Positions 1 to 8,739 of a stretch of DNA of 64,000 nucleotides are shown here, piece after piece (the stretch's first letter is position 1; each line of letters starts with the position of its first letter). The DNA is taken from assembly GCA_963921935.1 (NCBI GenBank), contig OY998175.1:264423709-264487708 (forward strand). Direction: 5' to 3'. A program made the position numbers and the translations under genes. This DNA comes from Galeruca laticollis. Its lineage: Eukaryota > Arthropoda > Insecta > Coleoptera > Chrysomelidae. Below the pieces are notes generated by a model, which searched no databases, was not told the DNA's origin, and was given only the letters and a program-made list of their open reading frames with translations.

Positions 1-573
1 ACATAATTCATTTATCTATTCAAAATGCAACTTTTCGTCGCTATACAAAATCAAAATTCTAAAATTTTCGAAATTCGGCCCACCTTATTGACCATGTAAC
101 AAACCCCACTCAAACTAACATTCATTTTAAAGGGATGATCCAGTCAAATACATGAGGGAGTTATAATTGTAAGAGATGAATTCCATTATGACATCGCAAG
201 GGACGAATAATAATACTTTATGAAAGTGATATTGAAACAAAAAATTTCCGAAATTGTACAAGCTATTCCCGAAATAACTCGGACTTCCCATACTCGAGAT
301 TCATTCTCTATAATCAAATCTCGGAGTATGAAAGATATAGGAGATATAGAAAATTAGATTTATATTTTCTAAAGCGTTCAGAAAGAACATCAATTTATAG
401 TGTATGATCAATTTATTCTACAAAATTGGTTTATCACTCTGATTTCTCACACTTCCTTTCACCTATCGATTTAGTTAACCATATAATTTTTTTTCTTATC
501 ATTTATCAATTTCACTAACTTTTAGGCGAAGCTTGATCCGCATTCCTGCTTGAATTTATCCAATTGTATACTA
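1..573. other. AT-rich stretch without recognised genes
   Basis: I see no long reading frame, RNA gene or recognisable repeat here. It is the left flank of the Penelope-like element and ends where the terminal repeat motif (GTTTTAAATGAAACT) begins. Confidence 0.5.
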
Positions 574-790
574 GTGTTTTAAATGAAACTCACGGTTCCT
601 AGTTAATACCACAATATAATAAAAATTGTTGAAAATTCTAAAAAAATGACAATTGTTTCGATACATCAATATCATCGTCAGAATGACAGAAGTTACATTT
701 CATTTGATGCCTACCTGATATTTAGTAGTTATTTTTGGCTAGACCAAGAAGTGACCTAACTTGTGATTGGCTTAATATATCCAGTTCTTG
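574..790 (-). repeat. Penelope-like terminal direct repeat, downstream copy
   Basis: This segment matches 3074-3288 in the same orientation with few differences, including the blocks TTCTAGTTAATACCACAATA-like, GACAATTGTTTCGAT and GTGACCTAACTTGTGATTG. It includes the end of the endonuclease frame and a hammerhead-like motif on the minus strand. Confidence 0.85.
630..697 (-). ncRNA. Hammerhead-ribozyme-like motif in downstream terminal repeat
   Basis: On the minus strand the order is CTGACGA (fits CUGANGA), a GATA/TATC stem with a 6-base loop and one extra T, then GAAAC, AATT, GTC. In hammerhead numbering GAAAC-AATT-GTC gives a 2-bp stem III and the cleavage triplet GTC. Flanking TTCT and AGAA can extend stem I. 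Hammerheads with very short stem III are known from Penelope-like elements. The extra base in stem II and the weak stem I make activity uncertain. Confidence 0.5.
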
Positions 791-1000
791 TTTCTTTTCA
801 CAAATATGCAGCACTAGTTTTGTGTTAGGTGTCAATGAATGAGTGGTGTCAAGTAGATGTTTTTCGTAGTAGGATTTATTTGGTTGTTTTAATCTATATG
901 CCCGTAAGTGTTCACTGTATCGGATTTCAAAATTCCTAAGGGTCTGACCCAAATAGAGCAGCATTACATTCTGGACATTTGAGTTTATATATACCTTACT
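722..1000 (-). pseudogene. GIY-YIG endonuclease domain of the Penelope-like element
   Basis: The C-terminal nuclease of Penelope-like elements nicks target DNA. Reading the minus strand, a G-I-Y-K-L-K-C segment lies at about 984-995. After a frameshift the frame continues with L-L-Y-L-G-Q-T-L-R, the second half of the GIY...YIG signature (YLG here), then conserved R and E residues and an H-rich segment. The last residues (LLGLAKNNY) lie inside the terminal direct repeat, so the right-hand repeat also encodes them. That suggests the upstream repeat came from a truncated tandem copy. Confidence 0.75.
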
Positions 1001-1187
1001 TCTTTAGTGGTGGTATTTTTGTTTTTACATTTAACAATTCTGTACTAACGTTACTTTCTGTTTTAAAAGAAATTGTTGTATTCTTTGCTGAAGATATTTT
1101 CTTTGAAATATTATTAGTAATATTTCCTGCATATGTGATGGTTTTATGAGTTTTTATTTCATCAGTTTGTTTAGGAAATATTAGTTG

Positions 1188-2367
1188 TTATGTCACTTTT
1201 TCCTCTTTTTTATTAATAACCTTATTTATCATATCTAGTGGATAACCGTTGGATGTTGCTATTTGTCTAATTGCATTAATCTCTTTATCAAAATTACATT
1301 TGTTCAGAGGAACTGAAAAAGCTGTATGTATCATTGAATTATATGTCGCTAGTTCATGGGACATGGGGTGATTGGAATTTAATGGAATTGTCACATCAGT
1401 CTATGTTGGTTTTCGGTAAATTTAATAATCAAGTACATTATAAACTCTTTGAATTTTCAAATCAAGAAACTTGATTGAGCTATTTTCATCAATTTCTAAT
1501 GTAAATTTAATTTTTGGGTGTAAGTTATTGATGTGGTTGGAAAATACATCTAACTGTCGTTCACTACCCATAAAAAAGCTAATATGTCATCTACATATCT
1601 ATACCAAAATAAAACATTTTTTGAAATATTATCTTTATTTCTAAATTGTCCATAAAAATGTTTGCCAAAATAGGTGATATAGGGCTTCCCATTGGTAAAC
1701 CTTCATTTTGAATATATATCTTATTGTCAAAAGTGAAATAATTTTGATTAATGCATACATCAAATAAGTTAAGTGTATCTGATATTAATCCTGGATTAAT
1801 ATTTTTTTCTTTCAGTAATTTTCTTACAAGTATTAGACATTTTTTAGGAGGAATTTTAGTGAACATATTAGTCACATCGAACAAAATAAGTTTATAGTTA
1901 TCTTGCAAGTTAATTGCTTTCAACTTTTTGATGAGTTCTATTGAATTTCTAATTGAGTACTGAGATTCATATCCCCAACTATTAACTATATTGTTGAGCC
2001 TCTTTGCCAACATATTATTAAGATCATTAACATAAGAAACTACAGGTCTAATTGGTTTCCTTATTTTATGTAATTTAACGGTTCCATATAATTGTGGACA
2101 ATGAGGATTTTTATGTATAATAGACCTTTTAACGTAATCACTTAAAAGATAATTTGATTTATTAACAATATCCCTTACACTCTTAGAAAACTTTTTTGTT
2201 GGATCTGCTTTAAGAACTTTTACATCGCCAGATTCTATAAAGATATATATTTTGGAATTGTAATTTTCAGTTGTCAAAATGACATTTGTGTTCCCCTTAT
2301 CAGATTTTATAATTGTTATGTTATTATCTTCTACTTTCTTTTTGACGTTTAACTTTTGAAGGTTCAA
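1188..2367 (-). pseudogene. Penelope-like reverse transcriptase, frameshifted
   Basis: The 258-residue open stretch (1591-2367) carries RT motifs: F-D-V-T-N-M-F (motif A with its aspartate) and N-E-G-L-P-M-G-S-P-I-S-P (motif B). Motif C, Y-V-D-D, is present at about 1583-1600 but in another frame, so one frameshift separates it from motif B. Further downstream (1188-1394) the thumb-like region continues after stops at about 1410-1430. Conserved motif spacing and the G-S-P-I-S-P string identify the Penelope type rather than LINE or LTR types. This copy cannot make a whole protein. Confidence 0.85.
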
Positions 2368-2548
2368 TATTTTTGATTTAATCGGAAATTTTTAATTTCT
2401 CATAAAGAAAATTATTTGAATTAGATTTTAAAGTTATTTCTGACTCTGTAGATATAATTTGTTTAATTTTATTCGTAAATTTTGTTGGTATGCTGTACTT
2501 TGAACCTTTATTTAAAAATTCTATTCCACTATCTGAAAAATTAGTGTC

Positions 2549-3169
2549 TTAAAGGTTTTCAAATCGTGGTGCAAAGTGTGTTGGTATGTAGGTACTTACA
2601 GTTTCATGATGTTTTGAGTATTGAATTTTATGTTGTGTGTGTTCAAGATTCTGTAGCTTTTTTTCTTGGTTCTCAAATTTCTTATGCTTCATCGTGCTGA
2701 TACTTTCTCTAATTTTGTCAACCAAACAGTCAAATTCTACTGGATGTAATTGGAATGTGAGTTCTGAATGTACAACTTTTATGTGGTTGTCTAAGGAGTG
2801 TCCAACTTTGAACCATTTCTTACATTCTCCTTTTATCCAAACTCGTTGAGCACATTTTATAGCTTTTTGTGCTTGTGGTGTTTTAGTGTGACATTTTATA
2901 TTCACATAATTTGGTATTACCTCTTTCCTAAGGCATTCTTGGTTAAGACAAATGTTTTGTGATATTTTATAACGTTTTTGTAGTAACTTCTGGTGCAGCC
3001 GGGTCAAATCTTCTCTCGAAGATTTTCTAATGAAATTAACTGTCTTGACCCTTACTTCGTGGAATCTACTCAAGTGTTTCAAATGGAACTCATGGTTTCT
3101 AGTTAATACCACAATATAATAAAAATTGTTGAGAATTCTAAAAAATTGACAATTGTTTCGATAAATCAA
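2549..3169 (-). CDS. Penelope-like element N-terminal reading frame
   Basis: An open frame of 206 residues lies upstream of the RT on the same strand. It is basic, contains cysteines and histidines (for example K-C-A-Q-R-V-W) and a charged segment (KKFENQEKKLQNLEH) that may be coiled. Its first residues are read from the terminal repeat. Position and composition fit the poorly conserved N-terminal part of Penelope-like proteins; no specific domain was recognised. About 180 bases separate it from the RT frame, so a frameshift or stop has divided one original protein. Confidence 0.6.
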   Translation of the reverse strand: MIYRNNCQFFRILNNFYYIVVLTRNHEFHLKHLSRFHEVRVKTVNFIRKSSREDLTRLHQKLLQKRYKISQNICLNQECLRKEVIPNYVNIKCHTKTPQAQKAIKCAQRVWIKGECKKWFKVGHSLDNHIKVVHSELTFQLHPVEFDCLVDKIRESISTMKHKKFENQEKKLQNLEHTQHKIQYSKHHETVSTYIPTHFAPRFENL

Positions 3170-3288
3170 TATAATCGTCAGAATGACAGAAGTTACATTT
3201 CATTTGATGCCTACCTGATCTTTAGTAGTTATTTTTGGCTAGACCAAGAAGTGACCTAACTTGTGATTGACTTAATATATGTTATTAG
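3074..3288 (-). repeat. Penelope-like terminal direct repeat, upstream copy
   Basis: This is the direct copy of 574-790 at the 5' side of the minus-strand element, and also the left arm of the inverted repeat 3031-4107. At 3543-3578 the short block that follows this repeat in the left copy (CCAGTTCTTGTTTCTTTTCA) appears again, displaced by a ~250-base insert. Confidence 0.85.
3130..3197 (-). ncRNA. Hammerhead-ribozyme-like motif in upstream terminal repeat
   Basis: Minus-strand core CTGACGA...GAAACAATTGTC, as in the copy at 630-697. Stem II is weaker (TTATA/TATC-like). Next to the core, ATT and AAT can pair as inner stem I and TTCT with AGAA as outer stem I. Identity of position in both terminal repeats supports a conserved functional element of the family. 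Confidence 0.5.
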
Positions 3289-3935
3289 AAAAAAGAAGAA
3301 GATGTGATATTACAAATATTGAAGCTTAGATATTATTAGCCCTATGGTGATATCCTGGATATCATTTTTCCAATCAAGATCAGTATTACTGTGCAATAAT
3401 ATAGAAAACCAGGAAAACTATATCTCCTGATCTTTACAATTATCACTTGAGACGACAGTTCATTAGTGGAGAACTCCCTAGATTCAACTGTTCATATTAT
3501 GGGTTTCTTAAATGTCTTCTAATTTCCAATTCTTCAAGGGATTCCAGTTCTTGTTTCTTTTCACAGATATGCAGCACTTGAAGAATTGGAAATTAGAAGA
3601 CATTTTAGAAACACACAATATGAGGTTGTCTATTAACAGTTAAATCTAGGTAGTTCTCCACTAATAAACTGTCTTCTTAAGTGATAATTATTGTAAAGAT
3701 CCGCAGATACAGTTTTCTTGGTTTTCTATATTATTGCACAGTTATACTGATCTTAATTGGAAAAATGATATCCAGGATATCACCATAGGGCTAATAATAT
3801 CTAAGCTTCAATATTTGTAATATCACATCTTCTTGTTTTTTCTATTAACATATATTAAGTCAATCACAAGTTTGGTCACTTCTTGGTCTAGCCAAAAATT
3901 ACTACTAAATATCAGGTAGGCATCAAATGAAATGT

Positions 3936-3998
3936 AACTTCTGTCATGACGATGATATTGATTTATCGAAACAATTGTCATTTTTTTAGAATTTTCAA
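3936..3998 (+). ncRNA. Degenerate hammerhead-like motif in the inverted copy
   Basis: The plus-strand copy within the right palindrome arm keeps GATATTGATTTATC and GAAACAATTGTC but has ATGACGA instead of CTGACGA. The essential C of the core is therefore lost and it is probably inactive. Confidence 0.4.
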
Positions 3999-4107
3999 CA
4001 ATTTTTACTATATTGTGGTATTAACTAGGAACCGTGAGTTTCATTTAAAACCCTAATATGAGTAGATTCCACGAAGTAAGGGTTGAGACCGTTAATTTCA
4101 ATTGTAT

Positions 4108-4844
4108 ACTCTTACAAACATCAGTTTAGGGTTACTTATCGGCCACTTAAACGTTTTCATTGGCAACTGGAATGATACGAACTCAAGATAGGTGAACTAG
4201 ACAGCATGTACACTATGTACAGTTATTGCATGCCGATATCTACCGCGAGATGATCCCATCATATTCAATTCTCGTACAAACAGTTCTACTAAATTTGTTT
4301 ATATCCCAGCGCAAATACCCAGGAAAGATAACAGACATTGGTTATACCTTTCAATGTTACATTCAGTGTATCGTTATTTCTATTGATAATATCATTATTT
4401 CCAGTTTCATCACTATTATTGCTTCGGTACAAATAAACCGAAATATGGTACATTTACAATGCGGTTCATTCAATGGATACAATTTTAAGTTCACATTAAA
4501 TTGGAATACAAAAGGCATACGTAAATTTAAATATATGAGAAACCAATTATCATTTCTTCATAACGAAATTCAGTATTCGAGACTTTTCATTCGTACCAAA
4601 ATTAGATTAATCAGATTAATATATATGATATTAACTTAAATTAATAATTAATTATCTTCTCTAAAGTAACCAAAGCATACTCATATTACCTAGAAATTCT
4701 GAAATATTTTGTTTAATGTACATTACTCGTGGGAGGTATGAAGCCTTTAATGAAGATGAGATGATTTTATATGAAGGAATCCAGAGTATAGGAAAGGATC
4801 TTTGGTCTTTCGACCAGATGTGACCCGGTGTTTTCAATTCTACA
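4108..4844. other. Spacer with one unrecognised reading frame
   Basis: A 137-residue open frame (4226-4639, plus) rich in I, N and F has no motif I recognise, and its composition matches AT-rich noncoding DNA. Nothing else is evident. The last four bases of the flank before the LTR (ATAA, 4845-4848) form the target duplication of the LTR element. Confidence 0.4.
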
Positions 4845-4848
4845 ATAA

Positions 4849-5889
4849 TGTAATGTTTTTCTTATTTATTTAAAAGTTTTGATACGACGGGTGGGATAAA
4901 TTCATACAGACGGTAGGTCTACTCACTTGATTAATTTGTTCACTAATATATTCACTAATTTATATTATATATGATGAAATTGGCGTAGTAATTGTGGCCA
5001 TAAAAAATCAGAGGGGGGTCGAGGGTGGCAAATATTATTAAAAAAATGTTTGACCGTGTACCTGATGGTGGGTTATGATAAACCATCATGGGTGAACCAC
5101 AGGAAAAATATGCCCCCCTATGGGCATAACTACATTGAAAGTAACGGACAAATAAAATGTTTTTGCAAGATATCGAAAAAATGCTAGAGACTAACAATAT
5201 ATAGGGCGCTTAGATATGTACATAGGAATTTTTTAGCCCGTATAAAAGGGATATATTTCGCCTGAAAATTTCATAAATTCAATGTTCAAAAATTACGAAA
5301 AATGTTTTTAACAACCCTCTATATACTCAGAAAAATTCTAATTCACTTCTCTACCGATTGATTTATTTTGTGGAAAAAAAGGACGCCACAAAAATTTTTT
5401 TCGACCACCGTAGCTATATAACGAATACGCATATACCTGAAAACATCATCTGGAACTTGCAGGTTCAATTTCTGTCAACTTCTGGGGGGCTCATTTGGGG
5501 GGTCTCAAAGATATTTCAAGCCCATGACGCCTATAGGCACTTAAACTAATTTATGTTAACAATACACTACTACTATTTACTTGTTTATCTTACCAGATCC
5601 CTTTATAAACTGACTTCTCCCGCTGGACGGTCCTTAATATATTAGTGTCTTTTCATTCCAGATCATTCTAGAATGCGGCCCACACACAAACGGCCTACCT
5701 GGAAGTCTCTAGATAAGACTAGTCACAAAACAAATGTACCTCACTGGAAATTTCTAGATAAGAATAGTCGCAAACAATAATGTTAAACAGTACGAAGAAG
5801 TCCCGGCGTATTCGCCAAAATTTCAACCCTCATACATAGCGTAGGCAGAGTCGGATTAAAGCACTACACCAGTGTGCGATTTCGTAACA
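4849..5889 (-). repeat. 3' LTR, interrupted by a ~560-base insert
   Basis: The parts 4849-4971 and 5535-5889 align to the other LTR and the solo LTR through blocks such as TTTATTTAAAAGTTTTGATA, GACTTCTCCCGCTG and GTGTGCGATTTCGTAACA. Between them is unrelated DNA that replaced about ten LTR bases. Confidence 0.9.
4972..5534. other. Unidentified insert inside the 3' LTR
   Basis: About 560 bases are absent from the other two LTR copies. The insert has runs of G or C (GGGGGG, CCCCCC), a small palindrome around ATGCCC...GGGCAT at 5116-5134, and a 63-residue frame (5358-5549) with no recognised motif. No clear terminal inverted repeats or target duplication are seen. Confidence 0.55.
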
Positions 5890-5906
5890 TTACCCCCTTT
5901 TAAAGG
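5890..5906 (-). promoter_or_regulatory. Polypurine tract beside the 3' LTR
   Basis: The minus strand reads CCTTTAAAAGGGGGTAA immediately before the LTR start TGTTACG. A purine-rich run at this position is the expected primer for plus-strand DNA synthesis. Confidence 0.65.
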
Positions 5907-5912
5907 AAGTTC

Positions 5913-6388
5913 CTATTGGAACTTCTGTGTTGCCGGGACTGGTCGTTTGAATCGGCAACTGGTCCCATGTCTGCACTTACCGGTTGTATAGAAATAGCAG
6001 GGCACCGTCTTCACCGGGTACCGATAACGAGGGGTAAGATCACTTCTATCATGTTCCTGATTACTCGCCAATCCAACTGGTTGCTCTCTATCCAGGGCAT
6101 CGCTAGTATCTCCACGTGGGATTTCAGCACATGATCTCAAAGGCTTTGTAGGGTTTCCCACACATCCCGGAAGGTGGATCGATCTGGAATTTCATTTTTA
6201 GTTACCAGGTAGAAAACGTACCGCGAATAGTGTTTGAGTCTCAGTGTCTTTCCAGGGGCTGTCATCTGATCTTCAATTTTATCTAATTGTCCAAACATCT
6301 TTCGAAAAACGGCTGCCAACCCTCGTGCGTGTTTGTTACTGGCGGAGTTGTTATGTGCCAGTGAGTACTCTTCAAGGAGCGTGAACAA
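5913..6388 (-). pseudogene. Extra 3' reading frame with CCCH-like zinc finger
   Basis: Two overlapping frames follow integrase. The first (6137-6388) is 83 residues. A frame change leads into 5913-6161, whose end reads C-x7-C-x5-C-x3-R (C-Y-F-Y...C-R-H-G-T-S-C-R-F-K-R), close to a CCCH zinc finger except that the final histidine is arginine. It stops just before the polypurine tract, so it is the last gene of the element. It does not look like an envelope: there is no signal peptide or membrane segment. Its function is unknown; RNA binding is only a guess from the finger type. Confidence 0.5.
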
Positions 6389-6415
6389 ATCTTGTCTTTG
6401 TTATGTAGTGACTCC

Positions 6416-6889
6416 TTATCTAGCTTTTTTGGTACTTCCGTGTGTACCCATAAATTCTCCGAAGGCTGGGTCAGACTCTTGTTGTAGATGGTTCACCCCT
6501 TCCTCGTTGCCATGGTCTCCTTTGAATGGCGCTAGTCGGTTTTGGAGGACTACTCTCGTGTTTCCATTAGGGATCTTGCTTATACGATAGATGATGTCGT
6601 TGATACTCTTCTTGATAAAATATGGTCCTTCCCATGCGTTCTGTGATTTTGGATAAAATATTTTTCTTCTTGTTGGGTTATGTAACCATACTTCGTCTCC
6701 TTCGTTGAAACTGCCTACTGTGACCTGCGTATCGTACAGTTTTTTCATTCTGTCGCTGGAAACTTGAAGATTCGTTGGAACCAATTCGTGCACATCGTCC
6801 ATCCTTCTTCCAAATTGGATCACGTAATCTTCACCTGCTAGATCTTCGCCAGGCCTACAGCCAAACTCCAGGTCACAACGAAGCCTCAT
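6416..6889 (-). CDS. Integrase C-terminal region
   Basis: The 157-residue frame contains the GPY/F-type module of Ty3/gypsy integrases: W-E-G-P-Y-F-I, a conserved run ending Y-R-I-S-K, then a segment on N-R-L-A-P-F. Upstream of it, a tether carries Y-D-T-Q. It follows the catalytic core on the same strand but is separated by a stop. The acidic end (NEEGVNHLQQESD) resembles tails of related elements. Confidence 0.8.
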   Translation of the reverse strand: MRLRCDLEFGCRPGEDLAGEDYVIQFGRRMDDVHELVPTNLQVSSDRMKKLYDTQVTVGSFNEGDEVWLHNPTRRKIFYPKSQNAWEGPYFIKKSINDIIYRISKIPNGNTRVVLQNRLAPFKGDHGNEEGVNHLQQESDPAFGEFMGTHGSTKKAR

Positions 6890-6931
6890 TTCACGTCCAA
6901 ATAGAATTTTCGCAATTGTTTCACCCGTGGA

Positions 6932-7237
6932 CTAATTTATGGCCGATCGATAAGCCAACGAAAATAGGGAAAGGTGGCTGGAAACTACTTTGGACAGGTA
7001 TTTTCTAATGGTCCCGTTCATTCTTTCGACCATTCTCTCTGACTGTGGATGCAACGCTGCTGTCCTGGTCTTCTTCATTCCCAGCTTGTCACAAATTTCC
7101 TGGAATACTTTGCTCTCGAAATTTCTTCCTTGATCGATGTGGACGTCCAAAGGCACTTCATATCGGCTGATAAATTTCTTCACCAGTACATCAGCGACAG
7201 TTTTGGCCTCTTGATTCGGGATCGCATAAATTTCCAC
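6932..7237 (-). CDS. Integrase catalytic core, second part
   Basis: The motif H-I-D-Q-G-R-N-F-E-S holds the second catalytic aspartate, and A-A-L-H-P-Q-S-E-R-M-V-E-R-M-N-G-T lies where the catalytic glutamate is expected (V-E-R). It continues from the zinc-finger frame ending at 7180. The residues agree with the DDE core of retroviral-type integrases that join element cDNA to the genome. Confidence 0.85.
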   Translation of the reverse strand: MEIYAIPNQEAKTVADVLVKKFISRYEVPLDVHIDQGRNFESKVFQEICDKLGMKKTRTAALHPQSERMVERMNGTIRKYLSKVVSSHLSLFSLAYRSAIN

Positions 7238-7446
7238 CCACTTTGTGTCGGAAATGGTCCAGCGATGTCTAAAGCAATCCTTTCGGAAGGGCTTCGAACA
7301 TTATATAGCTTCATAGGTGCCTTTCTCTTGCGATGTGGTCCATTACTCGTGGCACAAGTCGTACATTTGTTACACCAGTCCTTCACATCGTCGGAGCTGT
7401 TCATCCAATAAAACCTTCTATGGACTTGCCGAAGGTTTTTCTCCAC
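7180..7446 (-). CDS. Integrase zinc-binding domain and start of core
   Basis: An H-x-C2 pattern is visible: H-R-R-F-Y-W followed by C-N-K-C-T-T-C, then R-I-A-L-D-I-A-G-P-F-P, where the aspartate is the first catalytic residue. A frame overlap with the next part (6932-7237) marks a small lesion. It belongs to the LTR element's pol. Confidence 0.85.
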   Translation of the reverse strand: MEKNLRQVHRRFYWMNSSDDVKDWCNKCTTCATSNGPHRKRKAPMKLYNVRSPSERIALDIAGPFPTQSGWKFMRSRIKRPKLSLMYW

Positions 7447-7521
7447 ACGTCGTGTAACTTCTTCAGTACCTCAGCTACTCTTGTTCTCAGGATAACTAGC
7501 TCTCTGCTCCTCTTGTAACCA

Positions 7522-7878
7522 TCATTTTAAAGGACACTTTTCAACAGGTCTTCTTTCAGTACAAGGGAGTCCCAATGAGTCCAATACGCCCTGAGTGTCG
7601 GTGAAAATCTTGACACTGATTGCCAGGTTAGTCGGTGGTTTTCTTCCTTCCACTGCCGAATCTTCTTTAGGTACGGATAATTCTCCTGATCTTCTCTGAT
7701 CCCGGTGAGTGACCATTCATCGTTGACTAAAATAAATCTTGAAACTGCAGCTTCCCTAGATTGCGCCTTGTTGCAGTGGGAGCAGTCTCTTGAGCACGAC
7801 CATCTGGACAGGGAGTTGGCATTCCGGTGAGTCACACCAGCTCTATGTTCGATGTCGAAATCGTACTCTTGCTTGCCA
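7522..7878 (-). pseudogene. RNase H tail and RNase H-integrase connector
   Basis: The minus strand opens at about 7878 with Y-D-F-D-I-E-H-R-A-G-V-T-H-R-N-A-N-S-L-S-R, the typical end of the Ty3/gypsy RNase H domain. A cysteine-rich link (C-S-R-D-C-S-H-C) and the connector to integrase follow. Everything N-terminal to this in pol is absent: the sequence jumps directly from gag to these residues, so the deletion junction is at about 7878. Confidence 0.75.
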
Positions 7879-8447
7879 GCATTTGATCTTCTTCGGCATC
7901 TGCTCTGCCATACTCTTTATCAAATTGACGATTTGGTCCAGTTTGTCTACGTTACCTTCTTCTTGCATGGTTCTAGCTTTTTGTAGCGCAAATCCTTCGT
8001 AGCTCCTTTACATTTACGCGGTTCTTGGTTTGCAGTAGTCGTAAGACGCTTACACGAAGTGCGTACAAGTTCTAGCTTGCCACAATTACAGCACCTTATC
8101 TTTTTCGGCTTCTTGTCGACCATACCTTTTAACAAGTTGACGATCTGTTCAAGTCTGTCATCGTCACCTTCTTCCTTCATGGTCCTACGGTTGCTGTATC
8201 CCGAAGCCATCGTGGCTGCTTCGTATTCTAGAGCGGCGGCCATTGCATCGACCAATGTTTTGGGATGGGATAATCTAAGCGTCCTCTCCATATCGTAGTC
8301 ACATAAGCCGTCAATGAAGGCCTGGATGCCCAAACATTCCATCATGTTCTTTGGTGCTAATGGATACGCAAATCGAACTAATCTGGCAATATCCACTTCA
8401 TAGGTTTCGTCACGTTTCCGCCTTCAGTTCTTCAGCTGAAATTGGTA
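7879..8447 (-). pseudogene. gag C-terminal part with duplicated linker
   Basis: The frame continues the gag interrupted by the LINE. It has D-I-A-R-L-V-R-F-A-Y-P-L, the segment G-I-Q-A-F-I-D-G-L, and a degenerate zinc knuckle (C-C-N-C-G-K-L...C). The linker D-R-L-E-Q-I-V-N-L-L-K-G-M occurs twice: a second version, K-L-D-Q-I-V-N-L-I-K-S-M, is read at about 7883-7985. One stop lies at about 8425. Gag normally forms the particle and packs element RNA. Confidence 0.7.
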
Positions 8448-8457
8448 CAAATGTTCT
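8448..8457. repeat. Target-site duplication, left copy
   Basis: CAAATGTTCT occurs here and at 13287-13296, flanking the nested LINE. Both copies encode the same gag residues (E-H-L) on the minus strand. Confidence 0.8.
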
Positions 8458-8739
8458 CTATTTTTTTTGAGGTCAAGTAAATCTGCTAGCAGACCACCCA
8501 GACATTAGTATTTTGGCGGTTGGGGGAGTGTCGCGACGGGGTGACCTCCGACCCACTAAAACCATTTCCTCTTTTAAGAACTTCCACTTTCCTTCTTGGA
8601 TCCGCCGTTAGGACATCTTCTCAAGAAAGAAAGGAATATTGCCTAATCTTCTGCATTTGCCTGGGCTCGTAACTCAACTTGTGCTGATCACATAAGTTAT
8701 GAAATCTGCTACCTTATTCCACCCATTTTCACATTTAAG

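Larger units (their letters stand above)
574..3288 (-). mobile_element. Penelope-like retroelement, nearly full length
   Basis: On the minus strand the order is N-terminal reading frame, reverse transcriptase, then GIY-YIG-type endonuclease. This order, with long direct repeats at both ends (574-790 and 3074-3288), is the hallmark of Penelope-like elements. The copy is broken by a frameshift near 1600, stops near 1400-1430 and a frameshift between the two halves of the endonuclease. Its right repeat continues into a large palindrome (3031-4107). Right and left repeats are still close in sequence. Confidence 0.85.
3031..4107. repeat. Large imperfect palindrome with ~0.5 kb arms
   Basis: The stretch 3031-3540 is repeated in reverse complement at 3578-4107 with scattered differences. 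Examples: GGATATCATTTTTCCAATCA at ~3358 against its complement at ~3756, and the terminal repeat at 3074-3288 against 3840-4052. The ~37-base centre (3541-3577) holds a piece of the Penelope coding sequence. A transcript through it could fold into a very long hairpin. Confidence 0.85.

Noticed and set aside
4226..4639. 137-residue plus-strand frame
   Set aside because: No motif, composition like AT-rich noncoding DNA, no supporting signals.
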